NCBI RefSeq assembly: GCF_024733845.1
Contig: NZ_JANRHG010000011.1
Location: forward strand, 1-64,000
DNA: 64,000 nucleotides
Source: Neomoorella sulfitireducens
GTDB taxonomy: Bacteria; Bacillota; DSM-521; Neomoorellales; Neomoorellaceae
Direction: 5' to 3'
Position numbers and translations under genes: made by a program. The notes under the pieces were generated by a model. That model ran no database searches. It was not told the origin of the DNA and saw nothing but the letters and a program-made list of their open reading frames with translations. Position 1 is the stretch's first letter. Each line of letters begins with the position of its first letter. Below are positions 8,705 through 18,139 of this stretch, piece by piece.

Positions 8705-10226
8705 GGTATATTTAGTCGGCGCCGGCCCCGGTGACGCGGGTCTATTGACTATTAAAGGGCAGGAATGCCTGGCAAAGGCCGAGGTGGTGGTCTATGATCG
8801 CCTGGTAAACCCCAGTCTCCTGGATTATGCACCGGCAAGCGCTGCAAAAATTTATGTAGGTAAAGCCCCCCACCACCATGCCCTGTCCCAGGAAGAAATC
8901 AATAAACTTCTGGTTGATCTTGCCAGCCGGGGGAGGCAGGTAGTGCGTTTAAAAGGAGGGGATCCTTTTGTCTTCGGTCGCGGCGGGGAAGAAGCCCTGG
9001 CCCTTAAGGCGGCCGGCATACCATTTGAAGTAGTGCCCGGCGTCACTGCTGCTATTGCCGTCCCGGCCTATGCCGGTATCCCCGTCACCCACCGCGGCCT
9101 GGCTTCAACGGTGGCCTTCATTACCGGTAATGAGGATCCGGAAAAAGAAAATAGCACCATAAACTGGGATGGCCTTGCCGGTGCCGTCGATACCCTGGTA
9201 TTCCTCATGGGAATGGCCAACCTGGCCACCATTGTTAGCCGCTTGCTGGCCTGTGGTCGTGATCCCTCCACGCCGGTTGCCCTCATTCGCTGGGGAACCA
9301 GGGCCGAACAGGAAACCCTGACGGGGACCCTGGCCGACATTGAGGCCAGAGCCCAGGAGGCCGGCTTCAGCAACCCGGCCATTATCGTCATTGGTCAGGT
9401 AGTAAGCTTGCGTTCTACCCTAGCGTGGCTGGAGGGGAAACCCCTTTTTAGCCGGCGGGTAGTAATTACCCGTCCCCGGGACCAGGCTGAAGTAATGGCC
9501 AGGCAGCTGGCCGAACTGGGAGCCGAAGTACTGGTTTACCCGGCCATAGAAATCCGCCCGCCTGAGGACTGGGGTCCTGTAGATGATGTCCTGGCCAGGA
9601 TTGGAGATTTTGATTGGCTAATCTTTACCAGTGTTAACGGCGTTCGTTATTTCTGCCGGCGTTTGCAGGAAAGACAAATTGACATCCGTACCCTGGCCGG
9701 GATAAAAATTGCCGCCATCGGCCCGGCTACGGCCACGGCCCTGAGGGAGCGGGGATTAAATCCCGATTGGCAGCCGGGGGAATATGTTGCCGAAGCGGTG
9801 GCCGCTGGGTTAGGACCGGAAATTAAGGGCCGGCGAGTGCTCCTGCCGCGGGCCGATATTGCCCGTCCCTTCCTTGCCGAAGAGCTGCGCCGCCAGGGGG
9901 TTCAGGTGACGGAGATAGCAATTTACCGGACTGTTAAAAGGGAAGGTAATGTTGATGCCGTACGGGAACTGCTGGCTGCCGGAAAAATAACGGCCGTTAC
10001 TTTTACCAGTTCCTCAACGGTTAAATCATTTCTTGAACTTATTGGAGATAATGCTGTTCCTTTAATGCAGGGCGTCGATGTTTTTTGCCTTGGTCCTGTT
10101 ACGGCGGCCACGGCCAGAGAAGCAGGACTGATGGTAACGGCTACGGCAGGAGAATATACCAAGGAAGGCTTGATCCGGGCCATGGTAGCTTATTATTCTG
10201 GCGGTAGGGAAGGTGAGGAAAAATGA
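8685..10226 (+). CDS. cobA-hemD: Uroporphyrinogen-III C-methyltransferase / uroporphyrinogen-III synthase fusion
   Basis: A 513-residue bifunctional protein. Residues about 1-250 are a SAM-dependent SUMT (CobA) domain with [38 protein letters not shown] and GIPVTHRG. Residues about 260-510 are HemD, with [21 protein letters not shown] and a [11 protein letters not shown] segment. The fusion makes uroporphyrinogen III and methylates it to precorrin-2, feeding sirC, then haem and corrinoid synthesis. The fused arrangement is common in Clostridia. GTG start at 8685; its TGA overlaps the next ATG (ATGA). Confidence 0.95.
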   Translation: MATTTGKVYLVGAGPGDAGLLTIKGQECLAKAEVVVYDRLVNPSLLDYAPASAAKIYVGKAPHHHALSQEEINKLLVDLASRGRQVVRLKGGDPFVFGRGGEEALALKAAGIPFEVVPGVTAAIAVPAYAGIPVTHRGLASTVAFITGNEDPEKENSTINWDGLAGAVDTLVFLMGMANLATIVSRLLACGRDPSTPVALIRWGTRAEQETLTGTLADIEARAQEAGFSNPAIIVIGQVVSLRSTLAWLEGKPLFSRRVVITRPRDQAEVMARQLAELGAEVLVYPAIEIRPPEDWGPVDDVLARIGDFDWLIFTSVNGVRYFCRRLQERQIDIRTLAGIKIAAIGPATATALRERGLNPDWQPGEYVAEAVAAGLGPEIKGRRVLLPRADIARPFLAEELRRQGVQVTEIAIYRTVKREGNVDAVRELLAAGKITAVTFTSSSTVKSFLELIGDNAVPLMQGVDVFCLGPVTAATAREAGLMVTATAGEYTKEGLIRAMVAYYSGGREGEEK

Positions 10227-11401
10227 TCAGCCTTACCAAACTGCTTTTCGATGATAGCTATTTCGGTGATACCTTGCGCTACAGCCAGGCAGCCGCCGGG
10301 GCAAAGGCCGGGGCGCGCCGGGACTGCGGGCCGGTTGTTGTTTGGAACTGCACCCGGGCCTGCAACCTGAAATGTCGCCATTGCTATGCCGCAGCCGGGC
10401 CCATGCCTGATAACGAGGAAATGGACAACGGGGCCGCCCGGGAATTTTTAGAACAACTGGCGGCTTTCCGGGTACCGGTCCTGCTCCTGTCCGGTGGCGA
10501 ACCCCTGGCACGCCCCGATATCTTTGACCTTATAGCAGGTGCGGTGCAAAAAGGATTGCGGGTTACCCTCTCCACCAACGGCACCCTAATTGACCGCAAC
10601 ACTGCCAGGGAACTGAAGAAAATTGGAGTTAGTTATGTAGGCGTCAGCCTGGACGGCGTGGAGGAAAGGCACGATACCTTCCGGGGGCAAAAGGGAGCCT
10701 TTGCTGCAGCCCTGGAAGGCATTCGCAACTGTCTGGCTATCGGCCAGCGCGTTGGCCTGCGCTTTACCATCAACCGGGCCAATGTTGACCAGCTGGGAGA
10801 AATATTTTATCTTATGAAGGAAGAGGGCATCCCCAGGGCCTGTTTTTATCACCTGGTTTACAGTGGCCGGGGTAGCGAACTGGTGGCAGAAGACTTGAGC
10901 CAAGAAGAAAGCCGCGCCACGATGGACCGGCTTATCGACGCTACCAGGCGCTTGAAAGAACAGGGACGGGAGGTAGAAATTTTAACCGTCGATAACCATG
11001 CCGACGGTATTTACCTTTATTTGCAGCTGCGCCGCCGGGACCCGGAGCGGGCTGCTGCCGTCCTGGAGCTCTTGCGATTGAACGGTGGTAACCGTAGCGG
11101 CATCGCCATTGGTGCCGTTGATTGGGCCGGAAACGTCCATCCCGATCAGTTTACCCTGCATCATACCCTGGGCAATGTCCGGGAAAGGCCTTTTGGTGAA
11201 ATCTGGACGGATTTAAGCAATCACCTGTTAAGGGGCCTCCGGGACCGCAAGCCCCTCCTTAAAGGTCGCTGCCGTACATGCGCATGGTTAGACATGTGCA
11301 ACGGCAACTGCCGGGCGCGGGCGGAAAGCGTCACCGGCGATTTCTGGGAATCTGATCCCGCCTGCTATCTGACTGATGCAGAAATCGCAGGAAAATATTA
11401 A
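10223..11401 (+). CDS. ahbC: Radical SAM enzyme of alternative haem synthesis (AhbC / NirJ1-like)
   Basis: 392 residues. The N-terminus ([16 protein letters not shown]) is characteristic of the NirJ1 group. The radical SAM cluster is C47-x3-C51-x2-C54, followed by a SAM-binding LSGGEPL. A C-terminal SPASM-like cluster region has C-x2-C and CNGNCRARAE. In the siroheme-dependent haem pathway AhbC removes acetate side chains from 12,18-didecarboxysiroheme to give Fe-coproporphyrin III. The AhbC rather than AhbD assignment rests on N-terminal resemblance to NirJ1 as recalled. It is coupled to the preceding gene by ATGA overlap. Confidence 0.8.
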   Translation: MISLTKLLFDDSYFGDTLRYSQAAAGAKAGARRDCGPVVVWNCTRACNLKCRHCYAAAGPMPDNEEMDNGAAREFLEQLAAFRVPVLLLSGGEPLARPDIFDLIAGAVQKGLRVTLSTNGTLIDRNTARELKKIGVSYVGVSLDGVEERHDTFRGQKGAFAAALEGIRNCLAIGQRVGLRFTINRANVDQLGEIFYLMKEEGIPRACFYHLVYSGRGSELVAEDLSQEESRATMDRLIDATRRLKEQGREVEILTVDNHADGIYLYLQLRRRDPERAAAVLELLRLNGGNRSGIAIGAVDWAGNVHPDQFTLHHTLGNVRERPFGEIWTDLSNHLLRGLRDRKPLLKGRCRTCAWLDMCNGNCRARAESVTGDFWESDPACYLTDAEIAGKY

Positions 11402-11429
11402 TGTTCCCGACATTCGGAGGTGAGTTGTC

Positions 11430-12404
11430 ATGTCAGGTTTTCCTGTGCGCCGGCCACGGCGCCTGCGGCAGAATGAAAACTTGCGGGCCATGATCCGGGA
11501 AACGGAAATCAACGTCCGTGATCTCATTTATCCCTTTTTCGTCATCCACGGCCAGGGGATAAAAAACCCGGTGCCTTCCATGCCCGGCGTTTACCAGCTG
11601 TCCATCGACAACCTGGTTAAAGAAGCGGCAGAGGTAGTTACCGCCGGCATCCCTGCCGTCCTCCTTTTTGGCATCCCGGCAGTAAAAGATGAAGTGGCCT
11701 CCGGGGCCTATGACCCCCGGGGCATTGTCCAGGAAGCCGTACGGGCTTTAAAGGGTGCTTACCCGGAACTCCTGATCATCACCGACGTCTGCCTGTGCGA
11801 GTATACCAGCCACGGCCACTGCGGGTTGGTGGATGACGGCCGGGTTTTAAACGATCCCACCTTAGAGCTGATCGCCAGAACGGCTCTCTCCCATGTAGAG
11901 GCCGGGGCCGACATCGTCGCTCCTTCGGATATGATGGACGGCCGGGTGGGGACCATCCGCCGTCTCCTGGATAAAGAAGGTTTCACCCATACCCCAATCC
12001 TCGCCTACGCGGCCAAGTATGCTTCGGCCTTCTACGGACCCTTTCGGGAAGCCGCCGCTTCGGCACCGCAGTTTGGCGACCGCCGCAGCTACCAGATGGA
12101 CCCGGCCAACAGCGATGAGGCCCTGCGGGAAGTAGAACTGGACCTCCAGGAAGGGGCCGATATGATCATGGTCAAACCGGCCCTGCCTTACCTTGATATC
12201 ATCCGCCGGGTCAAAGATACCTTCAACGCCCCCCTAGTAGCCTACCAGGTCAGCGGCGAATATGCCATGCTCAAAGCCGCCGCTGCCAGCGGCTGGCTGG
12301 ACGAGGAAAAAACGGTGCTGGAAAGCCTGACGGCCATCAAAAGGGCCGGTGCCGATCTTATTATCACCTATTATGCCCTGGATGCAGCAAGGTGGCTAAA
12401 ATAA
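11430..12404 (+). CDS. hemB: Delta-aminolevulinic acid dehydratase (porphobilinogen synthase)
   Basis: 324 residues. It condenses two 5-aminolevulinates to porphobilinogen. Seen: [14 protein letters not shown] near the N-terminus, the metal-binding cysteine segment [27 protein letters not shown], the Schiff-base lysine K249 in [10 protein letters not shown], and YQVSGEYAM. The cysteine-rich segment indicates a zinc-using enzyme. An SD of GGAGGTGA stands before the ATG. The stop overlaps the ATG of ahbD (TAATG). Confidence 0.96.
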   Translation: MSGFPVRRPRRLRQNENLRAMIRETEINVRDLIYPFFVIHGQGIKNPVPSMPGVYQLSIDNLVKEAAEVVTAGIPAVLLFGIPAVKDEVASGAYDPRGIVQEAVRALKGAYPELLIITDVCLCEYTSHGHCGLVDDGRVLNDPTLELIARTALSHVEAGADIVAPSDMMDGRVGTIRRLLDKEGFTHTPILAYAAKYASAFYGPFREAAASAPQFGDRRSYQMDPANSDEALREVELDLQEGADMIMVKPALPYLDIIRRVKDTFNAPLVAYQVSGEYAMLKAAAASGWLDEEKTVLESLTAIKRAGADLIITYYALDAARWLK

Positions 12405-13405
12405 TGCTCTTATCATGGAACACGACCAACCAGTGCAACCTCTACTGTGACCACTGCTACCGGGATGCCGGTGCCAGGATAGAAGATGAATTGAATACGG
12501 CGGAAGCGAAAAAATTAATCAACGAGGTCGTTAAAGCCGGTTTCCGGATTATGATCTTCAGTGGTGGCGAACCCCTTTTAAGGCCCGACCTGCTAGAATT
12601 AGTAGCGTATGCTGCGGCACACGGCCTGAGACCAGTACTTGGGAGCAACGGTACCTTGATCACCACGGACCTGGCCAGGGACCTTAAAAGGGCCGGGGCA
12701 CGGGCCATAGGCATCTCCCTCGACAGCTGCGATCCAGGACGCCATGACCGCCTGCGGCAGAAGGCCGGTGCCTGGAAAGAAGCTTTAGCCGGTATGGAGG
12801 CCTGTCGTGAGGCCGGCTTGCCTTTCCAGGTGCATACCACCGTCTTTGAGTGGAACCAGGATGAATTGGAAAGGATTACCGACCTGGCGGTAGAACTTGG
12901 CGCCGCGGCCCATCACTTCTTTTTCCTGGTGCCCACCGGCCGGGCGGCTAGCATTGAAATGGAATCCCTGCGGGCCGAAGCATATGAAACTACTCTAAAA
13001 CGCATCTTGCAAAAACAGCAGCAGGTAAACATTGAGTTAAAACCCACCTGTGCTCCCCAGTTTATGCGTATTGCCAGGGAAATGGGGCTTCCCGTCCGCT
13101 ATAGCCGCGGTTGCCTGGCCGGGATTGCCTATTGTATCATCAGTCCCCGGGGCGACGTCCAGCCCTGCGCTTACCTTAACCTGCCTGTGGGCAATGTCCG
13201 GGAAAAGCCCTTCAACCGTATCTGGGAAGAAAGTGAGATTTTCCTTGCTTTACGGTCTGAGAATTATAGTGGTGGTTGCGGCCGCTGCGGTTACAAGAAG
13301 ATCTGCGGGGGCTGCCGCGCCCGGGCCTGGTATTACCACGGCGACTATCTCGCCGAAGAGCCCTGGTGCCTCTTCCAGGGCCGGAAGGGGATGCAAGTTG
13401 GATAG
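12404..13405 (+). CDS. ahbD: Radical SAM enzyme of alternative haem synthesis (AhbD / NirJ2-like)
   Basis: About 333 residues. It starts [18 protein letters not shown], the signature of the NirJ2 group, with the radical SAM cysteines in CNLYCDHC and a FSGGEPLLRPD SAM motif. The C-terminal half has a SPASM-like set of cysteines (GCLAG, QPCAYL, CGRCGYKKICGGCRARA). AhbD converts the two propionates of Fe-coproporphyrin III to vinyl groups, making haem b. ATG 12404 is preferred to the GTG at 12392 because AAGGTGG lies 8 bases upstream and because homologues begin at this point. It overlaps ahbA by 8 bases. Confidence 0.8.
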   Translation: MLLSWNTTNQCNLYCDHCYRDAGARIEDELNTAEAKKLINEVVKAGFRIMIFSGGEPLLRPDLLELVAYAAAHGLRPVLGSNGTLITTDLARDLKRAGARAIGISLDSCDPGRHDRLRQKAGAWKEALAGMEACREAGLPFQVHTTVFEWNQDELERITDLAVELGAAAHHFFFLVPTGRAASIEMESLRAEAYETTLKRILQKQQQVNIELKPTCAPQFMRIAREMGLPVRYSRGCLAGIAYCIISPRGDVQPCAYLNLPVGNVREKPFNRIWEESEIFLALRSENYSGGCGRCGYKKICGGCRARAWYYHGDYLAEEPWCLFQGRKGMQVG

Positions 13406-13856
13406 CCTTGACCGCCGTTTATTAAACATGATCCAGGAAGATTTCCCCCTGACGGAAGAACCCTACGCTGAACTTGGCCGGCGTCTTGGCCTGAAGGAAG
13501 CTGAAATCCTGGAACGCCTGGCAAAATTGAAAGAAAAGGGGATCATTCGCCGTATCGGCGCCGTATTTGACCTGCGGCGGTTGGGATATACCGGCACCCT
13601 CTGTGCCATGAAGGTCCCCGAGGGGCGCCTTTCCGAAGTGGCGGCAGTAGTTAATAGCTTTCCAGGGGTTACCCATAATTACCTGCGAGAAGATGCTTAT
13701 AATATGTGGTTTACCCTGATTGGCCCCTGCCGTCGCCACCTGGAAAAGGTCATAGCCAACATCGAAACCATGACCGGCCTGCCGGTATTGGAACTCCCGG
13801 CGGAAAAATCTTATAAAATCCGGGTAAACTTTAACCTGGAAGAAGGGAGCCCGTAA
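13398..13856 (+). CDS. ahbA: Siroheme decarboxylase subunit (AhbA/NirDLGH family)
   Basis: 152 residues beginning at TTG 13398, with GGAAGGGG seven bases upstream; the reading frame stays open far upstream, but that part lies inside ahbD. It is an AsnC/Lrp-like protein: a winged-helix N-terminus (ERLAKLKEKGIIRRIGAVFD) and a C-terminal alpha-beta RAM-like domain with a VTHNYLRED segment. In the haem pathway such pairs are not regulators; together they decarboxylate siroheme to 12,18-didecarboxysiroheme. Which of the two tandem genes is AhbA and which is AhbB is assigned by order only. Confidence 0.75.
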   Translation: MDSLDRRLLNMIQEDFPLTEEPYAELGRRLGLKEAEILERLAKLKEKGIIRRIGAVFDLRRLGYTGTLCAMKVPEGRLSEVAAVVNSFPGVTHNYLREDAYNMWFTLIGPCRRHLEKVIANIETMTGLPVLELPAEKSYKIRVNFNLEEGSP

Positions 13857-13858
13857 AA

Positions 13859-14365
13859 TTGCCACGCCCTTTAACCGACCTGGAAAAGGAATTGGTACGC
13901 CAGCTCCAGGGCGATATTCCCCTGGTTTCCCGTCCTTTTTTACCGGTGGCCGAAAAGCTGGGGATCAGCGAAGCTGAAGTCCTGGAGCACATCCGCCACC
14001 TCCGGGCCGAGGGTATAATACGCCGCTTTGGTGCCGCCCTGCGCCACCGGGAAGCCGGTATAACTGCCAACGCTATGGTCGTCTGGCAGCTGCCGCCGGA
14101 AGAACTAAAAAGGGCCGGAGAAAAACTGGCAACTTTTCCGGAAGTAACCCATTGTTACCAGCGCCGTCAACATCCCGATTGGCCCTATAACCTGTATGCA
14201 GTCATTCACTGCCGTACCAGGGAGGCCTGCGAAAAACTGGCGGCTCGCCTGGCGGCGGCCATTGGCCATAATAATTACCATCTCGTATTCAGCACGGAAG
14301 AGCTGAAAAAAGAGAGTATGCAGTATTTTATCTACGCGAGTCCTGAGTGCCAGGAAAAAACCTAA
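13859..14365 (+). CDS. ahbB: Siroheme decarboxylase subunit (AhbB/NirDLGH family)
   Basis: 168 residues, paralogous to the gene just before it and separated from it by 2 bases. Same layout: winged-helix segment with [23 protein letters not shown] (short core [11 protein letters not shown]), then a domain with VTHCYQRR and a C-terminal [16 protein letters not shown]-type end that resembles NirD/AhbB proteins. It acts with AhbA on siroheme. TTG start at 13859 behind GAAGGGAG. Confidence 0.75.
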   Translation: MPRPLTDLEKELVRQLQGDIPLVSRPFLPVAEKLGISEAEVLEHIRHLRAEGIIRRFGAALRHREAGITANAMVVWQLPPEELKRAGEKLATFPEVTHCYQRRQHPDWPYNLYAVIHCRTREACEKLAARLAAAIGHNNYHLVFSTEELKKESMQYFIYASPECQEKT

Positions 14366-14387
14366 AAAATTTAAGGGGGAAGTATCG

Positions 14388-15722
14388 TTGATCGAAGCGT
14401 GGCCCAAATCGGCAGCCGCCTACGCCGAGGCTGTCAAGCTTATGCCCGGGGGGGTGAACAGCCCTGTCCGGGCTTTTAAAGCCGTCGGCCTGACGCCGCC
14501 CTTTATACAGCGGGGTGAAGGGGCTTATCTTTATGATATTGACGGCAATCGCTATATCGACTATGTGGCCTCCTGGGGCCCCCTGATCCTGGGACACCGC
14601 CACCCGGAGGTTGTGGCCGCCCTGGAAAATACCTTACATAATATGGGAACCAGCTTTGGTGCGCCTACCGAACTAGAAAATGAACTGGCAAGGGAAATCA
14701 TCGCCGCCGTCCCTTCTATCGAGATGGTGCGTTTGGTTAATTCGGGCACGGAGGCGACCATGAGTGCCGTCCGCCTGGCCCGCGGCTATACCGGACGAGA
14801 GAAAGTAGTTAAATTTGCCGGTTGTTACCATGGCCATGCCGATTACTTTTTGATCCAGGCCGGCTCCGGAGCCCTGACCTTTGGCGTCCCCGACAGCCCC
14901 GGCGTCCCAGCCGCCACGGCCGCCAATACCATCGTTGCCCCGTATAACAACCTGGATGCCGTAGAGGCTGTTTTTAAACAGGCTGGTGAAGAGATTGCCG
15001 CCGTCATTGTTGAACCTGTGGCCGGCAATATGGGGTGCATACCGCCACAGCCCGGGTTCCTGGAGGGCCTGCGGGCCATAACAAAACATTATGGCAGCCT
15101 TTTAATTTTTGATGAAGTTATGACCGGTTTCCGGGTAGCCTATGGCGGTGCCCAGGACCTCTTTGGCGTAAAGCCGGATCTTACCTGCCTGGGTAAAATC
15201 ATCGGTGGTGGCCTGCCGGTAGGAGCCTACGGTGGCCGGTGGGAGATTATGGCCAGGGTGGCCCCAGTGGGGCCGGTATACCAGGCGGGAACACTTTCCG
15301 GCAACCCCCTGGCAGTCAGCGCCGGCCTGGCAACTTTAAAGGGCTTAAAGGAGCCCGGTGTTTATGAGCGCCTGGAAAGCCTCTCTTCCCGCCTGGAAAA
15401 GGGCCTCAAAGAAGCTGCTAGCGAGGCCGGTTTACCCGTAACCTTTAACCGGGTGGGAGCCATGTTCACAGCCTTTTTTACCCCGGGCCCGGTAACCGAT
15501 TATACTACGGCCACGGCCAGCGACACAAAACTCTTTGCTGCTTACTTCCAGGCCATGTTGCGCCGGGGCATATACCTGGCACCTTCCCAGTTTGAAGCTG
15601 CCTTCATGTCCCTGGCCCACACGGAAGCCGATATTGACCGGACTGTCGAAGCCGCGCGGGAGGCCTTTAGTGAGATCGCGGCCGAAAATAATGTAACCAG
15701 AGCCACCAATTACTCATGGTAG
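14388..15722 (+). CDS. hemL: Glutamate-1-semialdehyde 2,1-aminomutase
   Basis: 444 residues, class-III aminotransferase fold. It isomerises glutamate-1-semialdehyde to 5-aminolevulinate with PLP/PMP. Seen: [11 protein letters not shown], the [18 protein letters not shown] segment, CYHGHAD, the pyridoxal aspartate in [10 protein letters not shown], and the PLP lysine K270 in CLGKIIGGG. Start TTG 14388 behind AAGGGGGAA. It is the last gene of the operon; a strong terminator follows at 15820. Placing hemL at the end and hemA at the front makes both ALA-forming steps part of this one unit. Confidence 0.95.
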   Translation: MIEAWPKSAAAYAEAVKLMPGGVNSPVRAFKAVGLTPPFIQRGEGAYLYDIDGNRYIDYVASWGPLILGHRHPEVVAALENTLHNMGTSFGAPTELENELAREIIAAVPSIEMVRLVNSGTEATMSAVRLARGYTGREKVVKFAGCYHGHADYFLIQAGSGALTFGVPDSPGVPAATAANTIVAPYNNLDAVEAVFKQAGEEIAAVIVEPVAGNMGCIPPQPGFLEGLRAITKHYGSLLIFDEVMTGFRVAYGGAQDLFGVKPDLTCLGKIIGGGLPVGAYGGRWEIMARVAPVGPVYQAGTLSGNPLAVSAGLATLKGLKEPGVYERLESLSSRLEKGLKEAASEAGLPVTFNRVGAMFTAFFTPGPVTDYTTATASDTKLFAAYFQAMLRRGIYLAPSQFEAAFMSLAHTEADIDRTVEAAREAFSEIAAENNVTRATNYSW

Positions 15723-15819
15723 TGACGTGATTACCATTAATTTTTGGATAACATGTATAATATTAGCCTGGAAGGTTATAATAGGAATACACACTCACTT
15801 CTTCAAAGACCTCCTTGAG

Positions 15820-15865
15820 CCGGCAGGGCCTTGAGCAACGACGTTCAAGGCCCTGCCGGTTTTTT
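15820..15865 (+). terminator. Intrinsic terminator after the haem operon
   Basis: A perfect 15-bp stem: CCGGCAGGGCCTTGA (15820-15834) pairs with its complement (15845-15859) around a 10-base loop, followed by six T residues (15860-15865). The T run overlaps the stop of the leftward norB gene, so the two transcription units converge here. Confidence 0.92.
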
Positions 15866-17279
15866 AAGGTTCTCCGGAAGACAGTAATAAAGCCAGCCAG
15901 GGTTTAAGTACTAAGGAAACCATCTCCCAGGCCAGTAAAAAACCGCCAGCAGCAAAGATGGCACCTCCAACGGTCCGGAGTAAAAGGTAGGGCGTTAGCA
16001 GGAGATGAACCTGGGTGAAATCCATACCCAGTCCCCGCCAGAGATAGCTTTGGAGAAAGCCGGCGATTATCAGACAGGCAACCATCAGGGCCAGACCTGA
16101 ATTGAGCATGACAAGGCTTAACTTGATACGCCTGACATGGGTGGGGCTTAGCCTACGCCGGCGGGTCAAGATAAAATAGCTACTGGCCAGTACCAGGAAG
16201 CCAAAAAAGCCAAATAGGGCCATGTGGGCATGGGCTGAGGTGAAGTAAGTACCATGGGCATAGCGATTAAAGGTCGGGATGGCCAGAAGGAAACCCAAAA
16301 GTCCGGCTCCAACGACATTCCAGAATACGCTGGCATAAAAGAAATAAAGGGCCAGGTTGGGGGTGAAGTTACGGGGACGGTTAGCCGTAGTCTGCCAGGC
16401 TGTCAGGGCCAGGAGCACTACGGGCACTACCTGCAGGCCGCTAGCAACACTGCCAATTACTTTCCAGAAATCCGGAGTGCCGATCCAGTAGTAATGATGC
16501 CCGGTGGCTATAAAACCGGAAGTAAGGACCAGTCCTGCTTCCCAGAGGAGCAGGCGCTTTACTTTTTGCCTGCCGGCAACTTTGAGGGAAGCCAGGAGGG
16601 CGGCACCTATGGTCGTGGCTAGCAACTCCAGGCTCCCTTCTTCCCACAGGTGTACGACCAGGAAACGCAAAACGTCATCAACGGTAGGGTGGCTGACAAA
16701 GAATATTGTGGGCAGGTAGAGCAAAGGAGAAAGGAGGGCAGCACTTAAAATAACTACAACTTCCGGCTGTACAACGACGCGGTTCTGGATGGCCGTAGCC
16801 AGTAGGTTAAAGGCAAAAACCAGCAAGCCGATTAAAACAGCAATTTTTAGAAAAAAAGGTGCCTCAAGATATTCCCGGCCATCGGTTTTACCAAGGGCCA
16901 GGAACCCCAGGATGGCCAGGCCGGTGCCTAGGAGATACCAGAAGCCCCAGCCGGCCAGCCTGATACTGTAAAGCTCCCGGTCAGTTGCCTCAACCAGGAA
17001 GTAATAAGCTCCGCCTATGACACCCAGCAGGGGCCAGAAAATGCTTAAGTTGAGGTGCATGGCCCGCCCGCTGGCAAAGGTAAGGGGGGCCGGTAAATCA
17101 GGAAAGATGAGGTGCAGGGACCCGGCGGTAGCCAGGATACCCTGCAAGCCCAAAAAAAGAAAGGTGGCCAGGGCATAGGGATAAGCGGCTTTTTGGGAGG
17201 GTGTGTCCTGCCCGGTTGTTTTTTCCTGGTACCGGCGAGGAAAAAATAATTTTTTTATCATTTTAAGGAGTACCAGCAA
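15864..17279 (-). CDS. norB: Nitric-oxide-reductase-like haem-copper oxidase subunit (NorB-like)
   Basis: 471 residues with about twelve membrane segments. NorB-type marks: AMHLN (low-spin haem histidine) in the first helices, HLWEEGSLEL (FeB histidine with the conserved glutamate, as in HLWVEG of NorB), GHHYYW (two more FeB histidines) and SAHAHMALFG (haem ligands). It would reduce NO to N2O, or possibly act in oxygen defence, at the cytoplasmic membrane. It lacks the N-terminal extension of quinol-type qNOR; the separate NorC-like gene upstream argues for a cNOR-type complex. TTG start at 17279 with GGGGAG upstream; ATG 17261 is an alternative. Confidence 0.82.
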   Translation of the reverse strand: MLVLLKMIKKLFFPRRYQEKTTGQDTPSQKAAYPYALATFLFLGLQGILATAGSLHLIFPDLPAPLTFASGRAMHLNLSIFWPLLGVIGGAYYFLVEATDRELYSIRLAGWGFWYLLGTGLAILGFLALGKTDGREYLEAPFFLKIAVLIGLLVFAFNLLATAIQNRVVVQPEVVVILSAALLSPLLYLPTIFFVSHPTVDDVLRFLVVHLWEEGSLELLATTIGAALLASLKVAGRQKVKRLLLWEAGLVLTSGFIATGHHYYWIGTPDFWKVIGSVASGLQVVPVVLLALTAWQTTANRPRNFTPNLALYFFYASVFWNVVGAGLLGFLLAIPTFNRYAHGTYFTSAHAHMALFGFFGFLVLASSYFILTRRRRLSPTHVRRIKLSLVMLNSGLALMVACLIIAGFLQSYLWRGLGMDFTQVHLLLTPYLLLRTVGGAIFAAGGFLLAWEMVSLVLKPWLALLLSSGEP

Positions 17280-17282
17280 AGT

Positions 17283-17696
17283 CTACTCCCCTTGGGCAGG
17301 ATTAGTGCGGGTAAAGGGAGGGGGCGGCCAGCCACGGGTGTCAATTTTACTAACCTGCTCCAGGTAGTCAAGTAACCTTTCTGCTTCCTCCCGGTCCAGG
17401 GCTGGATGACGCTGCCGCCTGGCCGGGCGCATTACCGGGGGCTGGGTCAGAAAAGTCACCAATTCTTCGCGACCGGTAGTAGCGGTAATCCTGGTAAGGT
17501 CAACAGCGGCATAACCCCCGTTACCGAGAAGGGTATGACATTCGACGCAACCATTTTCCTGCCAGATTTTCTTCCCGGCAACGGCTTCCCGGGGCCAGGT
17601 TTCTTCCAGGACCGAGCGGATGGAAAAATAGATAGCGCCAGTAAAAATCGCCAGGAAGATCACTATGGCTGCAAGGTAAAGCCATGCTGCCCGCAT
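17283..17696 (-). CDS. norC: Membrane-anchored c-type cytochrome (NorC-like)
   Basis: 137 residues if the ATG at 17696 is used; GGGGAGGT lies about 12 bases upstream, and the frame stays open further upstream without a credible start. One N-terminal membrane helix (WLYLAAIVIFLAIF) is followed by an outside domain with a single haem c site CVECH next to TLLGNGGYA, which is the NorC arrangement. It would pass electrons to NorB. The gene directly precedes norB with 3 bases between them. A methionine in PPVMRP could be the second haem ligand; this is inference. Confidence 0.8.
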   Translation of the reverse strand: MRAAWLYLAAIVIFLAIFTGAIYFSIRSVLEETWPREAVAGKKIWQENGCVECHTLLGNGGYAAVDLTRITATTGREELVTFLTQPPVMRPARRQRHPALDREEAERLLDYLEQVSKIDTRGWPPPPFTRTNPAQGE

Positions 17697-17827
17697 AAAG
17701 GTTAAATACCTCCCCGGGCATATTATTCCCAGCGGGTAATTAAAATTGACGGGAAGGGTAAATATAAAAAAGCCCGGCTTAAAATAAACCGGGTTTTGTT
17801 TATGGCAGCTGTCCTTAAAACTTCCCT

Positions 17828-18139
17828 TCAGTGTTGGCAAAGGATCATAGCTACCATGCCGGTTAAAATGGTCAGGGCCATGCTGCGGGTCTTCAGGGCT
17901 ACTATCCAGGTGGGAACGGCTGCCAGCAAATAGGGGTTACCAGTTAGAGATATTTTACCCTCAGGTAAAAGAAGTCCCGGGGCCAGCAATGCAGCCAGGA
18001 CCGCCGCCGGAACATAACCAAGCCAGCGTAGAAAAACTTCCGGCAACCGCATCCGGCTTAAAATTACCAGCGGCAGCATCCTTGGCAAGTAGGTTACCAC
18101 GGCGGTGCTGAGGATAATAATTAAAATTTGCCTGTCCAT
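17828..18139 (-). CDS. azlD: Branched-chain amino acid exporter small subunit AzlD
   Basis: 103 residues with four hydrophobic segments and the AzlD features TYLPRMLPL, RWLGYVPAAVLAALLAP and VAALKTRSMALTILTGM-type C-terminus. AzlD works with AzlC as an exporter of branched-chain amino acids or analogues. Its start overlaps the azlC stop by 19 bases, so the two are coupled. The 17697-17827 gap to norC holds no gene; a short inverted repeat with T run (AAGCCCGG... around 17771-17797) may terminate the azl transcript. Confidence 0.85.
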   Translation of the reverse strand: MDRQILIIILSTAVVTYLPRMLPLVILSRMRLPEVFLRWLGYVPAAVLAALLAPGLLLPEGKISLTGNPYLLAAVPTWIVALKTRSMALTILTGMVAMILCQH

